This document shows positions 11,801 to 26,800 of a DNA stretch of 64,000 nucleotides, in pieces (within the stretch, counting starts at the first letter, position 1; every line of letters begins with the position of its first letter). A program made the translations under genes and the position numbers. The notes beneath the pieces are model-generated. The model was not told the DNA's origin. It did no database searches and worked only from the letters and a program-made list of their open reading frames with translations. Source of the stretch: Monocercomonoides exilis (Eukaryota > Preaxostyla > Oxymonadida > Polymastigidae); contig LSRY02000027.1 of NCBI GenBank assembly GCA_001643675.2, forward strand, positions 872,501-936,500, in the 5' to 3' direction.

Positions 11801-14800
11801 GCGATCTTTGCATCTCTTTTCAGCAGTTCGTCCTTTTGCCTTTCAATTGCATATCTAAGGGAGCAGCATGGGAATGACTTGAACCCACAACCGATTGAAT
11901 CGCATCCATTGCTCGTTACAAAAACTGATTCATTCAGCAGAAGCAAAAGGAACACTAGTGGAACTTGTTCAGTTGAAGAATGACCATTTCTTCCTTCAAG
12001 AGAAGAAGCATCGGCTTCATAACTCAAATCAGCAAAGCAAAGCTTGGTTGAATAATCTACAGACTCCGAAAGAGAAGGAGAAGATATGAACAAATCCCTT
12101 CCAAAAGAAGCCACATTCTTATCGGTATCAAAGTTTTCCTCTTCTCTTTTTGGATAAATAATGTCGCTCATTGACCAAGGAACAGAGGCGTCAGCAAAAT
12201 TTAAGAATACTCCTCCTCCAAATCCTTTTGTTTCATCTGACTCATTTGAAGGGGAAACACATTTTGTAAATGAACAATTTGAAATAAGGAGAACAACTTC
12301 GTCTGAATTGTTCAATTTTGATTGAGAAGCGATCGGAGAAAATGATTGAAGATGAGCATAAATTGCACTTCCATCTCCTCTCAAATAAACTGTGTTCCAT
12401 GGAGGAGTTATTGAACAATCTTCAAACGAACAATTCCTAATAACATATCTGTTTTGGTAATCAGAAGTTTCCGAATCAGCCGATTCTGCCTGATTAGATG
12501 CTTCATGAGGTTCCTGGATGCAAATTGCAGCTCCTCTTGTGTAGTTTCTATTGATTGAAGTGAATGTACAATCAATAACTGTAATTTCTGACCCCCATCT
12601 CACATTTAAAATAGCGCTGTTGTTACTTTTGACAGATAAAGCTGAGCAGCGATTCAAAGTTGTAGAGCCCCCCGTGTCACACCATATGATTCCGGCATCT
12701 TCTTCAGATGAAGATACAACGCAATCACTTATTTGAAAATCATTCAGGAAAAGAGTACATTTCTCTTTCACTTCAAATAGCTTGCTGCTTGCACTGAATG
12801 TGGTATTAAATACAATTAGAGAATGAACGTTGGCACTTGGGTTCGAATCATTTGCACTTATAAGTTTGAACACAATTGCAGAATTGAATACAGTCTTATT
12901 AAGAGAAGTATTCGCATTTGTAAATTGAGGCAGTTCTGTTGCAAATTGGGATCTATCAATGACAAATGTGTTCAAATGCAAGGTGCCTCCTGAAACGCAT
13001 ATAAGTGTTCCAGAAAATGTGTGATTTCTCTCAAATGGAATTAGAGTGCAATCAGATAAAGTGAGCGAAGATGACTTTAAATAGATGACAGACGAAAGAG
13101 TTGATAAAGAAGAAGGAATGCAAAGCGCAAGTAATTCAAGAGTTGTTGAGCCAGAAATCTCAAAAATTCCGTTGAAGCTATCAAGAGAAGATGGAATTCT
13201 GAAAACTAAATTTGCCTTCTCGTTATCTTCATTGCTTTTAATATTAACATTTTCTTGCGTATTATGGAAACATTCATCAAAAAGAATTTCATTAATAATA
13301 GAAAACGCTTTTCCTTCGTAGAATCTATTTGCAATTGAAAATGGTACTGTTTGACAAGGATATTCAACAAAAAAGCCGCAAGCAGATGTATCCACACCAG
13401 ATGGCGACAACAAAATCTGTGTGCTAGACTGGAATTTCGCATTCATTAAATAAAACAGAATAGGAATGGCTATCGTTTCATTGAACCTGTCAAATCCACA
13501 AAGCGAACTCCAATCAAAAGACAACGGAGATTCCGGTATTTCAATTGGATCAAGTCTGCACTTTTGAACGCTTTCTGTCAGATCTGGCGAATATACGAAT
13601 AAATCCCTCCCAAATCTAGCTTTATTCTGTTTCTCAACGAAATCACTTTCGTCTCTGTTTGGAAAGATTGGTGATGCGACAATCCAATTTGAGTCGCTTT
13701 CAGATAATTTTAAGTGAATGCCTCCTCCACATCCTTGCTCATTTTTGTCTTCTCTTGATGGGGCTGTGCATGCAATAAATGTTGAACAATTCACAATAAA
13801 CGACAAATCATGATTCATTAAACAATACAACGCGCCTCCAACTGCATCTTTTTCAGCTTCTTCTGCTTTCAAAACACAGCAATCTTCAAAATGGCAACTT
13901 TCAACTTTTATCACAATTGAATCTTCTGCAATTTCGCAATAATTTTCAATGTCTCCTTCTTCATTCCTTTTTGAAGAATACCTCACTGATTCAATTTCGT
14001 TAAAAGATAAACAAGAACCATCGCTTGAATAACGCTTGATATGTTTAAAAGTGCAATCAATTAAAGATAGCTTGCCATTTGCATTCGAAACTGAGATTGT
14101 AGATGCTGTTGTTAACTCGCAATTTTCTAAACTGAGCAGTGAAATACTTCCATTTTTACATCTCGTTATATCGATGAAAGACGATGAAGTTGCTCTTATA
14201 CGAGAAAAGTTTGAATTCTGTAAAGTTAAATCAACACAATCAATAATATTAATAAATGCACTTTCGCCTGTTGCGTTTATTTCTTCAACAAAAATTGATT
14301 CTATTTCGCAATTTCTTGGTTCATTCAACTCCACAAACGAACAAGACACTTTTGTCATATGAGTAACATTTGAATTTGCAATCGCAAAAGAAGCTGATTC
14401 CATAATGCTTATAAATGCGTTGCTTCCAATTAAATGAATCGAGGAAAATGATGAATTTTCGATTGATAAAGACGTTGCTTCTCCTTTTACTATCATTAGC
14501 GAACTGGAGTTTATTGAGATATTTAGTTCATTCGGATTTTCAATTGCGTCAGTTGCTGATAAATAAGGCTCAACAAAAAATGATTCGATTGTTGCCGAGC
14601 CGCTTTCAATTATCAAAAATGGATATTGCAACTCATGCGAAACGTCAAAAGCAATCAGATGCGAATTATTAATTGAAATTGTTCCTTCTGCCTTGTTGTG
14701 AATGAAAGATTGATGCTGATCAACTGACTGAGGGAGGAAGAAATCAATGTTCGTAAATGATAAAATTTTTTTGTTTAACAAAATTGCATCAAGAGCTTGA

Positions 14801-17800
14801 TCAACTCCGTTTTGTACAATAATTTGGCTTTGCGATTCATTTGAATTTATATTAAGTGATTTTGTGATAATTTGATATTCTTCTTTCACAATCACAGTAG
14901 AATTGACCGTCACATCACCTTCGACTGCTTCATCGTTTCCAGTCTGGCGCCAAATTGCCCAAGGAAGCGTTTGACAGGTGTAATTGTCGAATCCACAAGC
15001 CGTTGAATCGAATCCAAGTGGCGTTGAAACATAAATGGTTGGATGAAGCTGATACAAATAGTAGGGAAGAGGAATAACACATTCAGAATTGTGTTCATTG
15101 TATCCTTCCATCGATGAATGGTCAAAGCGATATGACTGCTGATAATCCCAAGTATCCCAAATGAAAGATAGTTTTGTCACGGTAGCATTCAATTCCGGAC
15201 TCGAAATAAAAATGTCTCTTCCTGAAAATGCTTGATTTTGATCAGAATGACCCAGTTCAGGGAAAGAAATTGGATTTATTTTCCAATCCAAAGCGCTTTC
15301 AACAGCATAAATCATGATCCCTCCTCCTTTTCCTTTGGATGAACTACTACCATACGGAGCCGAAGAGTGAGTTATTGATGAATTGTCAAACGTCCAACTG
15401 ACTCCAGTGCGTAATCGGGCAAAAATACTTCCTCCTCTTCCTTCGTTGTTTTCATTCAAAGAATTCTTTATGCAACAATTTGTAAAATTGCAATCAGATA
15501 TCGCGACTGTTTTTTCTATACCAGCAAGTGATGATTCAGGGAGGTCACCTTCCTCAAAGTGAAGACATGTTCCATCTCCTGATTCTCTGGCAATATTTGT
15601 AAAATTACTGTTTGTCATTGAAAATGAACGCGATGTTTCAGAAGTGATTAGAGGAGATGAAATACAGTTCATATTTGAAAATGATGATGATTCAATGATT
15701 AATTCTCCTGTTGTAGTTGAAAGAAGCGAAGAAGCTGGAAAGCTAATTCCGTCAAATATACACGATTCAAACGAAATGGATGCTCCATTTTGAATGAACA
15801 AAGATGGATTTTCGTCGGCTAATTGAAGCTCCTTCACTGCCATTCTTGTAAGCGATGTTTTTCCAGTTCCATTAATAAGCAAAAGAGATGATTTGTTAAT
15901 TTGAATTGCTGGAGGTGATGAGTCCTGATTTTTCTGGTGTTGCAAAGAGTTCATTATCCTCAGATATATGCTTTCTTGATGGACTTCATCCGATGAAAGA
16001 GGGAGAACAGGTACAATTTCGAAATCTGAAACAGTAAGAGACCCTCCAGTGACAATAAAGAGCGGATAACTGAGTGTTGAATCAGATTCAACTGGTATTA
16101 TGTTTGAGTTTTTAATTGTAAGTTTTCCCTCCAATTGAAGGAATAAAGTTTCGTGATTCAACAAAGAGGAAGGGGTGCATAAAGAAACAGAAGAAATAGA
16201 AATCACTTTTTGATTTGAAATTAGCCCTTTTAAAGAACCTTCTTCAGAATCTGCAAATATGAGGTGGCTATAGCTTTTCGTAGTATCCGGCAGGATTGAC
16301 AGGCTATCCAATAAACTGCTGTATTCTTTTTGGAGCACAACAGTTTCATTCACAACGATGATAGCTTTTGCACTCGTTGTCGTGTTAATAATTCTTTGCT
16401 CGATCCAATGAATAGTCTCACAAGTGTAATTCACGAATCCGCAAGCAACTGTATCAATTCCTTTTGAGCTAACATATCCTACTGGAACCTCTTCTTCTTC
16501 TTCTTCAAAATCAGAATCAGAAAATGATATAGCTTGCTTCGGAAAATGAATAATAAAATACCGCAAAGGAATTGATGGTTCAACATTGTTATTAAACCCT
16601 TCCAACGACGAGTGATCAAACCAATAATTGTCCGGCTGAATATCAGGAAGCGTTGAATCAGTTATCGTCTCTGTTAGATTTATAGAAGAAACAAATAGAT
16701 CTCGTCCAAAAGTTGCATAGTTCTTCAATAAATCATCAAGTGAAGGAAAGTTAGAAGTGGTTATCTTCCAGTCTGAAGAGCAAATCCCAAACTTAAGAAA
16801 GAGAGCACCTCCAAAACTTGGCTGTTCATCCGTCTCTTGTGCGATACACGCAGTGAATGTTGAATTTGAAATATCAAATTGGATTTCTGTATATATTTCC
16901 ATGAAAACTGCTCCACCTGAATTACTTGACGATTCAGAATCAATGCAACAATTCTCAAATGAACAATTACCAAGTTGCAGGTTTGATATTGCTGAATTAA
17001 TAGAAGATTCGTTTGTAGAATCACCATGTTTAACATAAATACAAGATCCATCACTTGCATTTCTGGTAACATTTGAAAACTTCACTTTTTCAATAGAAAT
17101 ATCTCCGATTGTTGACATTATAGAAATTGCAGCCTTCAAATTTTGATTGATAAATGATAAATTAACATCAGTGATTGACAAATCCTGAGCACCTGTTATT
17201 GATAAAATTGGAGCATAAGCTGAAGTAATTGTTGAAAGCGAGGAAGACGAAAGTGTTAAAGAATTTTGTGTATTCAAAGAAATAAGTGGCTTGTCACCAT
17301 TTGTTGTCAAATTATTAAGTATCAAGTTGCTCAACGAAGATGCTTCGCTTCCATCGATACATAACAATTCAGCTGCAAAATTAGAAACATTTGCAAATGT
17401 TAAATTGCTCAAAGTTAATGAAGATTTGTTTGTTGAATATAAAAATGGAGTTATGCCAGAAATAACTGTATTTGCCACAGTTAACTCTTTGACAGTGCAA
17501 ATTGCATTCTCCCCATCTGCAACAATAAATGATGTATCATTGAATTTCACTTCATTCAAAGGAATATCAGGTAAAATAGCGTATGGTTTTATTTCAAATG
17601 TAGTTATATAAGCCGAACCACCTATCAAGTTCAGTATTGGATAAGAAATTGGTGTAGAAGGATCTGAAAGGAGTAATTCACCAAAAGAAAGATACAATTC
17701 TCCGCTTTCTTGATAAATAAATGACTGATGCACTGGAAAAGAACAAGGAACGCAAAAAGATATCCCAGAAATGAAAAGAACTTTTGAATTGAAGATTACT

Positions 17801-20800
17801 CCCTTTTGACTTCCTTGTTCAATTTGTTCTGCTTGTAACACAAATTTTTCGTTGAGCGAATTTTTTTCGATTTTCAGTTTATCAAATTTGGAGGAAAACT
17901 CTTCGTCAATGACAACTGATTCATTTATAACTTCCAGAACAGGCTTTGACGCATCAACAGAACTGATTAGCCTCTCCTCCATCCATTGAAGAGTGTTGCA
18001 CGAATAATTCTCGTATCCACAGGCAGAAGTACTCACTCCATATATGCTGACATATCCAACAACAACTTCACTTTCTGAATCTCCTTCAATAAATGAAATA
18101 TTTCTTGTTTCAAAATCAAGTAAATAATAACGCAGTGGAATTGGATTCAGTATATCTTCACCATCAAAACCTTGCACTGCGGAATGATCAAATAACCTCG
18201 GATTCTCCAAAAGAGCCGCTTTCGAAGCTTCGCAAGAAAGCCTTTCTGGAGTAATGCTTATTGTCAGATTTGGAGAAGCAACAAACAAATCTCTTCCAAA
18301 TAATGCTTTATTATGCAACGCTTCATCATCCGAAAACAGCGCGCTTTCGACTTTCCACGACGCATCAGCACTAAGCAAATAAAGGAAGATAGCACCTCCA
18401 AGCCCTTTTGCATTCAGAGAGCTAAATGGAGTCGAGCAATTTACAAATGAACATTGCCCATCAATCAAGACAGAACACCCTAAATTCAGCTGCGCGTATA
18501 TGGCTCCACCACATCCCTCAACCAAAATGCCTTCATCATCTGAAACAGAGCAATTTCTAAAAGTAGAATTTTTTATTAAAACAGACGATGAAGATCCTTC
18601 TTGCCTGCTTCCTTCATTTAAGTTAATGCATGAGCCATTTCCAGCTTGCCTTTGAATATCAGTGAAATTACAACCATTAATCAGAAGCTCACTTGAATTT
18701 ATCGAGTTTATTACTGCAGAATCAATGATCTTCATAGAAGAAAAGAGTGCATTTTCAAATGCAACAGAATCGCTTGAATTAAGCAAAAATATTGATGAAG
18801 CTGCCTCGATTTTGTTAAATGAAGAATTACTTATTGAAAACTGGCATTCATTTTTCAATGAAATAAAGAAACGCTCCGACTCAACAGCAACAGATTGAAC
18901 TGTCAAATTTTCTATTTCGATTATAATTCCATTTCCATCTGCAGATAAGAAAGAAGCATTAGTAAATGCGAAAACATCGTTATTGTCCTGTTTTCTCCGA
19001 AGTGTTGGTTGAATTAAGACAGAAGGCGAGACGAAAAAGTTTTCAATATCTAAAGAGCCACCAGTTATTTGAATGAAATCATTTGTAACAGAATTTATAG
19101 AAGCTGATAAAGAAGATTCTTTAAATGTGAGATGCCCTCCAGCCTGCCTAATACAAACAGCATCTTGTGGTAATGATTCAATGCATATGCACATCCTAAC
19201 AAAACTCATTGCATGGCTGTTGCTAAATGCGAAAGCATCGCTGGATTCAGCCGGAACACTTACAGCAGCATTACTCAAATGTTCAGCACTGGATGAATGG
19301 AAAGTGAACTCAATCATTGGGTTTGTATAAGCGCTTATAATTGATGCATTTCCAACAACAGTTACATTGATATATTTTGCATCAGCGCCTTCAAATGAAA
19401 CAACTCGATCCACAGCAGCATTCAAAGATTGGCAAGGATAGCATATAAAGCCACATGTTTCGGTGTCAACCCCTTCTTGAGAAACATACGTCATGAGTAT
19501 CTTTTTCGTTTCTTCCCCTTCACCGTCGATAACAAAGTCTCTTTCTGTGAGATAGTATTGAAGTGGGAGAATCAAGTCTTCGTCATTTTTATAGCAACCT
19601 TCGTAGCTGCGGAGCAAAAAACTGGAGCATTCATTCAAAACATCGGAGAGATCCAAAGCGAATCTTTCTTTGGTTATAGTTTGAAGAAGGTTACTTGAAA
19701 CAATGAATACATTTCGCCCACATTTAGCTTGATTGGCATTCCCATCATCAGAAGCAGGGAATATTAACTCTTCAAGCAGCCAGTCAATTGAACTTGTGAC
19801 ACATTCTATAAAAATTGCACCTCCTCTTCCATTAGCATCAACAACATTATATGGAGCAATGCATTGCGAAAAATTTGAAGATTTAATAACAAATGTTGTG
19901 CCTTGCTTAAGCTGTGCGGCTACGCCACCACCTTTTCCGTTGGTTGCAATGTTTTCTCCAAATTGGATGTTGCAGCTGTAAAAAAGAGAGTTAGAAATTG
20001 AAACTGAACACAAATTTTCAAGTGAAATTCCATCTCCTTCTTCAAATGAAAAACACCCACCACAACTTGAACTGCTCTTCACTGACATAAATCTGCTGTT
20101 ATTCACAGAGAGCGCAGTGGCATAAGAAGAAGTGATGAGTGAGATTCCACTTAGAGTGAATTGAAAGAATGTAACATCATCCAATTCGAGTGTATCCGTT
20201 TGGATTTGTGATATAAATGATGACTCAACCGAACTGTTTGAGAATCTTGAAGAACTAATCTTAGCCCGAGTTCCGCTTCCAAGTGAAATAACTGGATTGT
20301 TTCCAGTAAATGAATTGTAACTGCATTGAAAAGACTGAAGAGAAAGAAATTGTTGTGCTTCGTTCAAATCGTTTGGAAGAAGGCTTACGATTGTGTTGTT
20401 AAATGAGGAATTAGTTATTGTAAACGAATCAAAGATTGCACTTTTTGCTGTCGCAACCGAAAAGAATGATTGCGCGCTGTCAAAACTTGATAAAAGAAAT
20501 GTAAACTTCGTTGTGAATGAAAAAGCTCCTTCTGTCAAATTCACAAAACATGAAGTTACTGATTGCTGTTTTATGGAAAAGTCATTAATTATAATTGTAC
20601 CGTCAATTCCTTCGACAAAAGTGTTTGAAATTGTGTTTGAAGAAGAGTTTATTGAGCAAGTCGTCAAATTCAATATGTTGTCAGATTGACGAATAATAAC
20701 TGCGCTTGATGGAAGATTTTCCACTTCAAAGTTAACTCTTCCAAAGAACAAACTTTTTTCATTGTGAAAAACAGTATTATCCGAACCTTCAGATGCAAAG

Positions 20801-23800
20801 TTTAAATATAATGTGCACAATTTAACTGAATTTGAGATAATCATCAACTTATCAACCAAAACATTGCAAGCATCACCAACACGAACATTTGTTTTGACTT
20901 TAACAGCAACATTTGTAGTGTCTTCTGCATTTGAAGCTTTCATCCAGCCGACTTCACTTGTAAGAGCGTTGCTTTGCCCGCGAATTACTGCCTGATTTAT
21001 TGAACTGCAAGGATACTCAGAAAATCCGCAGGCACTTGTTGGATTTCCATCAATTGATGCATATGCAACAGTAAAGGCGTAAGTCTTCTCTTCCATCTCA
21101 TCAATAAAATCAGATGGACCATTCCTTTTGTCGCTATTCTGAATATTGTTTGCATTAAGTGACTGCAAATATGAAGCTGGCTTTACTAGCAGAGTGACAC
21201 TTTCAAAGTCAAACGGAATAACATAATACAAAGTGGGTATCCAGTAATCTTCAAATGTATTTTCATGACATATCAATGATAATTTGTCAAAGTTAACGCT
21301 CAAATTTGAAGAATCAAGATCTGAGAATCGCTCTATTGTTATGGATTTCGTGAGATTGATTGATTCAATATATACATCCCTTCCAATTGAAGCTATATTT
21401 TCACCAGCTAATCCAGCAACAGGAAACTGAGAAGTGCTAAGCTTCCAGTTGATGTATGTCTTCAAGAAGTTCAATGCCACAGCTCCACCTTTTCCGTTCA
21501 TTTCATCAACAGATGCGCTGCATGACTTGAAGCTGTTATCTTCTATCTGAAGCGCAAAAGGCTCGCTGTCGCATTCTACAGAAAGCGCTCCTCCGCAACT
21601 ACTTGCTCCGCTGACTGTGCAAGTGATAAACGTGTTATTTGCTACGATAATTGAATCATCTTCATCTTCATTCATTTTCCTTGAATCAAATGTTTTCCTC
21701 GTGGGAGAGGAAGATAAAGTTGTTTTCCTTTTATTAAACAGAACGGAACCTTGCGAAGAAGTTGACTGAATCATTGAGAAATTGCAAAGCGAAAGTTCCA
21801 CAAAATTATTCCCACTACTTGAAAACAATGGATTTGCTGTAAGATTTGTGGATCTGAAAGCACTTTCAGTGCATATCAAAGAAGACTGATTAGAAAATGA
21901 GACGAAGGAAGTTTCTTCAAATATTGAAGATCTGATATTAAGTTTATTGATGGAAAGTGAAGAAGTGGCTTCAACAATTATAAAATCGAACTGTGTTTGA
22001 GAAATTGGATTGATTACAATTTCACTTAAAGTTGCAGAGCTTCTAGTTAATTGCATGAATACAAAATTGAGGATATTTTCATATGCCTGAATCGTGCAAT
22101 TGGATAATTCAGCAACGCCATTTCCAACTTGCAAGAAAGAAGACGCATTTAAATTTTGCGGAAGTTGAATAATCAATTTTTTTATTGCTAAATTGTTATT
22201 TGAAGTTATCATTCCTGTTGTTTGCGCTGCTTCCAACGAAGATATCCGAAGTATCTGATTTGTGATGCTTTTCCCGGCAAGCAAAAGAGCATACGATTCC
22301 GAAGGGACAAATTGCTTGGCCAAAACGACATTATTCATAACTGTGACAGTGCAAACAGTTGTATCATCAGGCACAACAGATTCAGCAGCAAGCGTCGATT
22401 CTTCCCAGCGGGAAACAGCTTGATGCAGGGTTTTGCACGGAGTTTCGGGGAAGCCGCAGGAAGAGTCGTCGTTTCCGCTCTGCTCGCTAACGAATATTTG
22501 GTCTTCGAGGCTTCGAAGATAATTGCAGAGAACAACAACAACAGACGGATCTAACTTGTCGTAGCCCTGGTATTCCAGTACATAAGGACACGATTCATCC
22601 GAAAGAACAAGTCTTCGCGAATTAACAGAAGATTTGATGTTATAGCTCGCGACAAACAGGTTCGATCCAAATTCTGCATTATTCTCTGAAAAAAGCTCAA
22701 TTCCATCAGAATTGTAAGTCACAATATTCCAAGTGGCAGAAAACTGGTCGAGATGCAAATAAATTGCCCCGCCTTTTCCGTTCAGTCCTTCTTCAAATGG
22801 GGCAGAGCAGTTGGTAAAGCTGGTGTCCTCAACTTTTGTTTCCATCATTCCTGTCTGTAAAAGCAAGCACACACTACCGCCAAGTGAATTTCTTCCAAGC
22901 GTTTGGCACGTTAAGAAACTGCTGTTAAAAAGATGAATGATAGACGCAACGGAATTTTCAGTGGGGCTATACACATCAGGCGCTATCAATTCGTATAATG
23001 ACTCATCCCCCATAAAAATACAGCTTCCATATCCGGTTGTCCTTCGGTTCTTCTCAAAAGCAGCTGTTATGCTTAGTAAAGATGGATTCAAAGCTCTAAT
23101 AACAGCACCATTTTGAAGATTAATTGATCGAAAAGCTGTTTGAATAGCAGATCCATCTGATTGTTCCGCACTTTGTAGAATCAACGAAGAAGTTGCTTTC
23201 AATTCAATAACATTAGTTGGCCCTGAAACAGTGAAACTATCAAATAAAGTGCCTTCAGCAATTAAAGTGACTTTTTCATTGCCCAGAATGAACGGGGATT
23301 CTGTCATTTTCACATCCTTGAATGAGCAATCAGTCAAAGTGACTGTAATTGTTGAAGCAACTGTGTTAATAAACGAGGCTAAGCCAAATGAAGGCGATTG
23401 AGAACCAATGTGGCCAGTAAATGATGCACTCCCCATTGAAAAATCAGTTAAGTGCAGTGATCCATCGGTTGCTGTTACAAAATGATATGAAATTGAAGTC
23501 GAAGATTGTGCCGTTAGTTTGCAATTCATCATATTCAACGAATTTGATGTTAACTTAATAAGCTGAAGTCGATTATTCAAAGACGACGGAATGCTAAAAG
23601 TAATTCCAGTGAATGATGAAGCTGAATTATTAAAGAGGATAAGTTCTTCTCGAGGTGTTATTGATTCCAGCTCTGAAGCTGTTAACGCTGCTATCTGAAC
23701 AATTGTAAGTGTGCTGTTATCTTCGCTTTTTGATTTCAGCTCAAAAGGAAAAGCATCTGGAACAATCTCTTCTTTTAGCAAAACCGATGTGTCCACCATA

Positions 23801-26800
23801 ATTTTTATAGAATCTCTCGCAATGTGATGATTAAGAGAGCGTGTCTGCCTGTTTATTGCATACGGAATCGTTGCACATGGATTATCGTAAATTCCGCAAT
23901 TCGAAACATCTTCTCCATTTAAAGTATTGGATTGTACAAGAATGAACTCAGATTGATCCATAAGGAAATAACCAAGAGATAAGAAAATAGTTGGATTGGA
24001 GTAATATACGCCAACAAGGTCATTACGATCCCAAGCCCACTGCTCTTCAACAGTTGGGTATTTATTGGTATCATAATAGGAAAAGAAAGCAAAGCTATTT
24101 CTTGTGATAGAAGTTGAAAGATTTGGTGCCGATATAAAAATCGAATGTCCATTTCGAGCAGAACATCCTGTAAAGACGTTTGATTTGAAAGAACTTCCAG
24201 AGATAGTTTTGTTTTCGAACGCCAAGAAACAATTGGCATCTGAGCACACAACCATAACAGCACCACCTCTTCCAGATGTTGTTGGAACTGCACAATCTTT
24301 AAATGAGTTGGCAATGAACCTTGCAGAAGCAGTTGCATCGATCATGCAACAATAAACTGCGCCACCTTCCGCATTATCGCCTTCAACAGTACAATTTGAA
24401 AAGAAGCATTCATCCAACACCAAATTCGAACCAGCGTCCAATTCAGCATTCAAACATGAGCCTTTTCCAGACCTCCTTAAAATCGATAAAAATGGGCATT
24501 GAGCAATATTTACTGTTCCTCTTGTTCTAATTTCAATTGGGCAAAAATTGGATAAAGAAATATTACTAAATACAGCGCATAATAAAGAAATGTTTGACAA
24601 GTCACAACATTCTATTAAAGAGGTCTCTAAAGAATCCATATCTGAAAATGTAACAGCGCCTGAATCAGTTTGATTGAATGAAATCATCGAACTTCCACTT
24701 GACGAAATCAAAGGAGAAGTCAAAGATTTAAATTCATAAAAAGAAGTGCTGCTCAAAAATATCCTCCCTGTTCCAGACGCACTTATGAGAGGCGCATCCG
24801 TTGAGCCTCTTTGCTTTATTGAGGAACTTTCAATAGTTACATCTCCTGCGCTCACAGTGATCATTGAAGATCCTTCAAATAAAGGCATCACAGATGTTGA
24901 AACATTCAGAACAAATGAAAATCCAGTAACTTTCACTACACCTGCAAGAACCGATAGAAATGAAAAAGTCAATGCTGTAGAATCATCCTTTGGTATTAAT
25001 TTGCAACTAACTAACTTCAGTGAAGATGAAGTCACTTTAAAGATTGAACGAAGAGAAGCAGAAAAAGATAAAGCCGAAAAAGTTGTTGAATATATTTCCC
25101 AAGGAACAGAAATAACAAATATGTTTGAATTGCTTTCTGTCTGTTGGTTAATGTTTAATGAAACATTTTCATCTTCTTGGGAAGCTTGGATTGTAACCGT
25201 CCCTTCAGAGTAGCTCAGCTCATTTGCTTGGTTCACTGACTGTACAATTTTCGCACTTTTTTCATTTGTTCCATTCTGCTGATTAAACAAATATGCAATC
25301 GAAGCACAAGGATATTCTTCAGATCCGCAAGCAGTGCTGTCAGTTCCGCTCGTTGACACAAAAACAAGAGGCGAACCAGAGAAATAGAACTTTATTGGAA
25401 CAACAGATGCCATATCAGGAAGGTCGTATCCACAATAATCGTATTCATCCATATTTGGCTTATCAAAGTTCACAAATGCAGAATCAGCAGAAATAGTGGT
25501 TCTCAATTCTGGAGATGCAATGAATAAAACATTACCATGTTCGGCTTTATTATCTGCAAGAATTGTGGTTTCAAAAACCGTCAGGCTGAAAGTACATAAC
25601 CGATCATCAATGAGGAAAAATATTGCTCCTCCCTTTCCATTTGCTCCTTCAATGAATGGAGCTGAGCATGAAGAAAATGAATTGTTTGTGAACGACGGAA
25701 CAGATGTTGTTGAAGAAACCTCACAGAAAATTGCTCCACCACAATTTGCTGCAGACTTAACACATGAATATGTGAAAGTGTTGTTGCTGATTGTTGTGGA
25801 TCCATCTTTTGCGATAACGTTAAGAGCCGAACCATTTCCATCAGTAAGTGAAATCAAATCAAAACCGCAGCTTTCCATTGAAAACTCACCAAGTGAATTG
25901 CTCTCAATAGTTGATGATCTTTGAAGAATGATAGAATTAAAATCAACTCCATTCAATGTTAACTTTGATGAATCGCTTGCAGATAAAATGCACGCTGAGC
26001 TTTGAATGTTTTTAAATGAAATCAAATCACTTTCATTGTTATAAATTGAGGCAACTCCTGATCCGCTGACAGAAATAAGAGGCTGAGATAAACTTTCGTA
26101 ATTCTGAAATTTCGTATTTTGCAGAATAAGTTGCCCAGATTGTGGGACCTTCAATAAAGGAACACTGTTTGAAGCTCTTTTTTCAAATGACGAAGAAGAA
26201 ATAGTCGCCTTACCGCTTGTAATTTCAATCATTGGAAAGGCATCGAAAAGAGGATCAGAAGTCAAAGTGTCTGTGAGATCTATTGAAAAGCCCTCAATCA
26301 TTAGAATTCCATTCTGAACAGTTATAAACGAAAAATTGAATGAAGATTCATCTGTTTTTGGTTTAAGCGAGCAGGTGGATAACGTTAACGAAGAAGTTGA
26401 AACCAAGAAAAGAGTTGTTAGATAATATGATGGAGATGTGAAGTTGAACTGAATAAAGGATAATGTCCAAGGCACTTTGACTTCAAATTCAACTGTAACT
26501 GAAATGCCCGTTTGGAGCATGTTAATTATTGCAATATCTCCTTCTGTTGAACTTGTTATTTCGACTGATCCTTCTGTGTACGATGTTAATGCGACAACTT
26601 GGTTGCAGGCTTCCAAAATTTTTGCTTTGCGAGTTTCAGTATTCCGTCTTTGGAATGCATAATCCAACGATTCACAAGGATAATAAACAGCCACACCAGA
26701 TATATTCTCTGATACACCACAAGCATCATTGTTATATCCATCTTTTCCAACCAAAATATAATCGCTAATTGATGAAAAGAAGAACACCAGAGGAATTGCT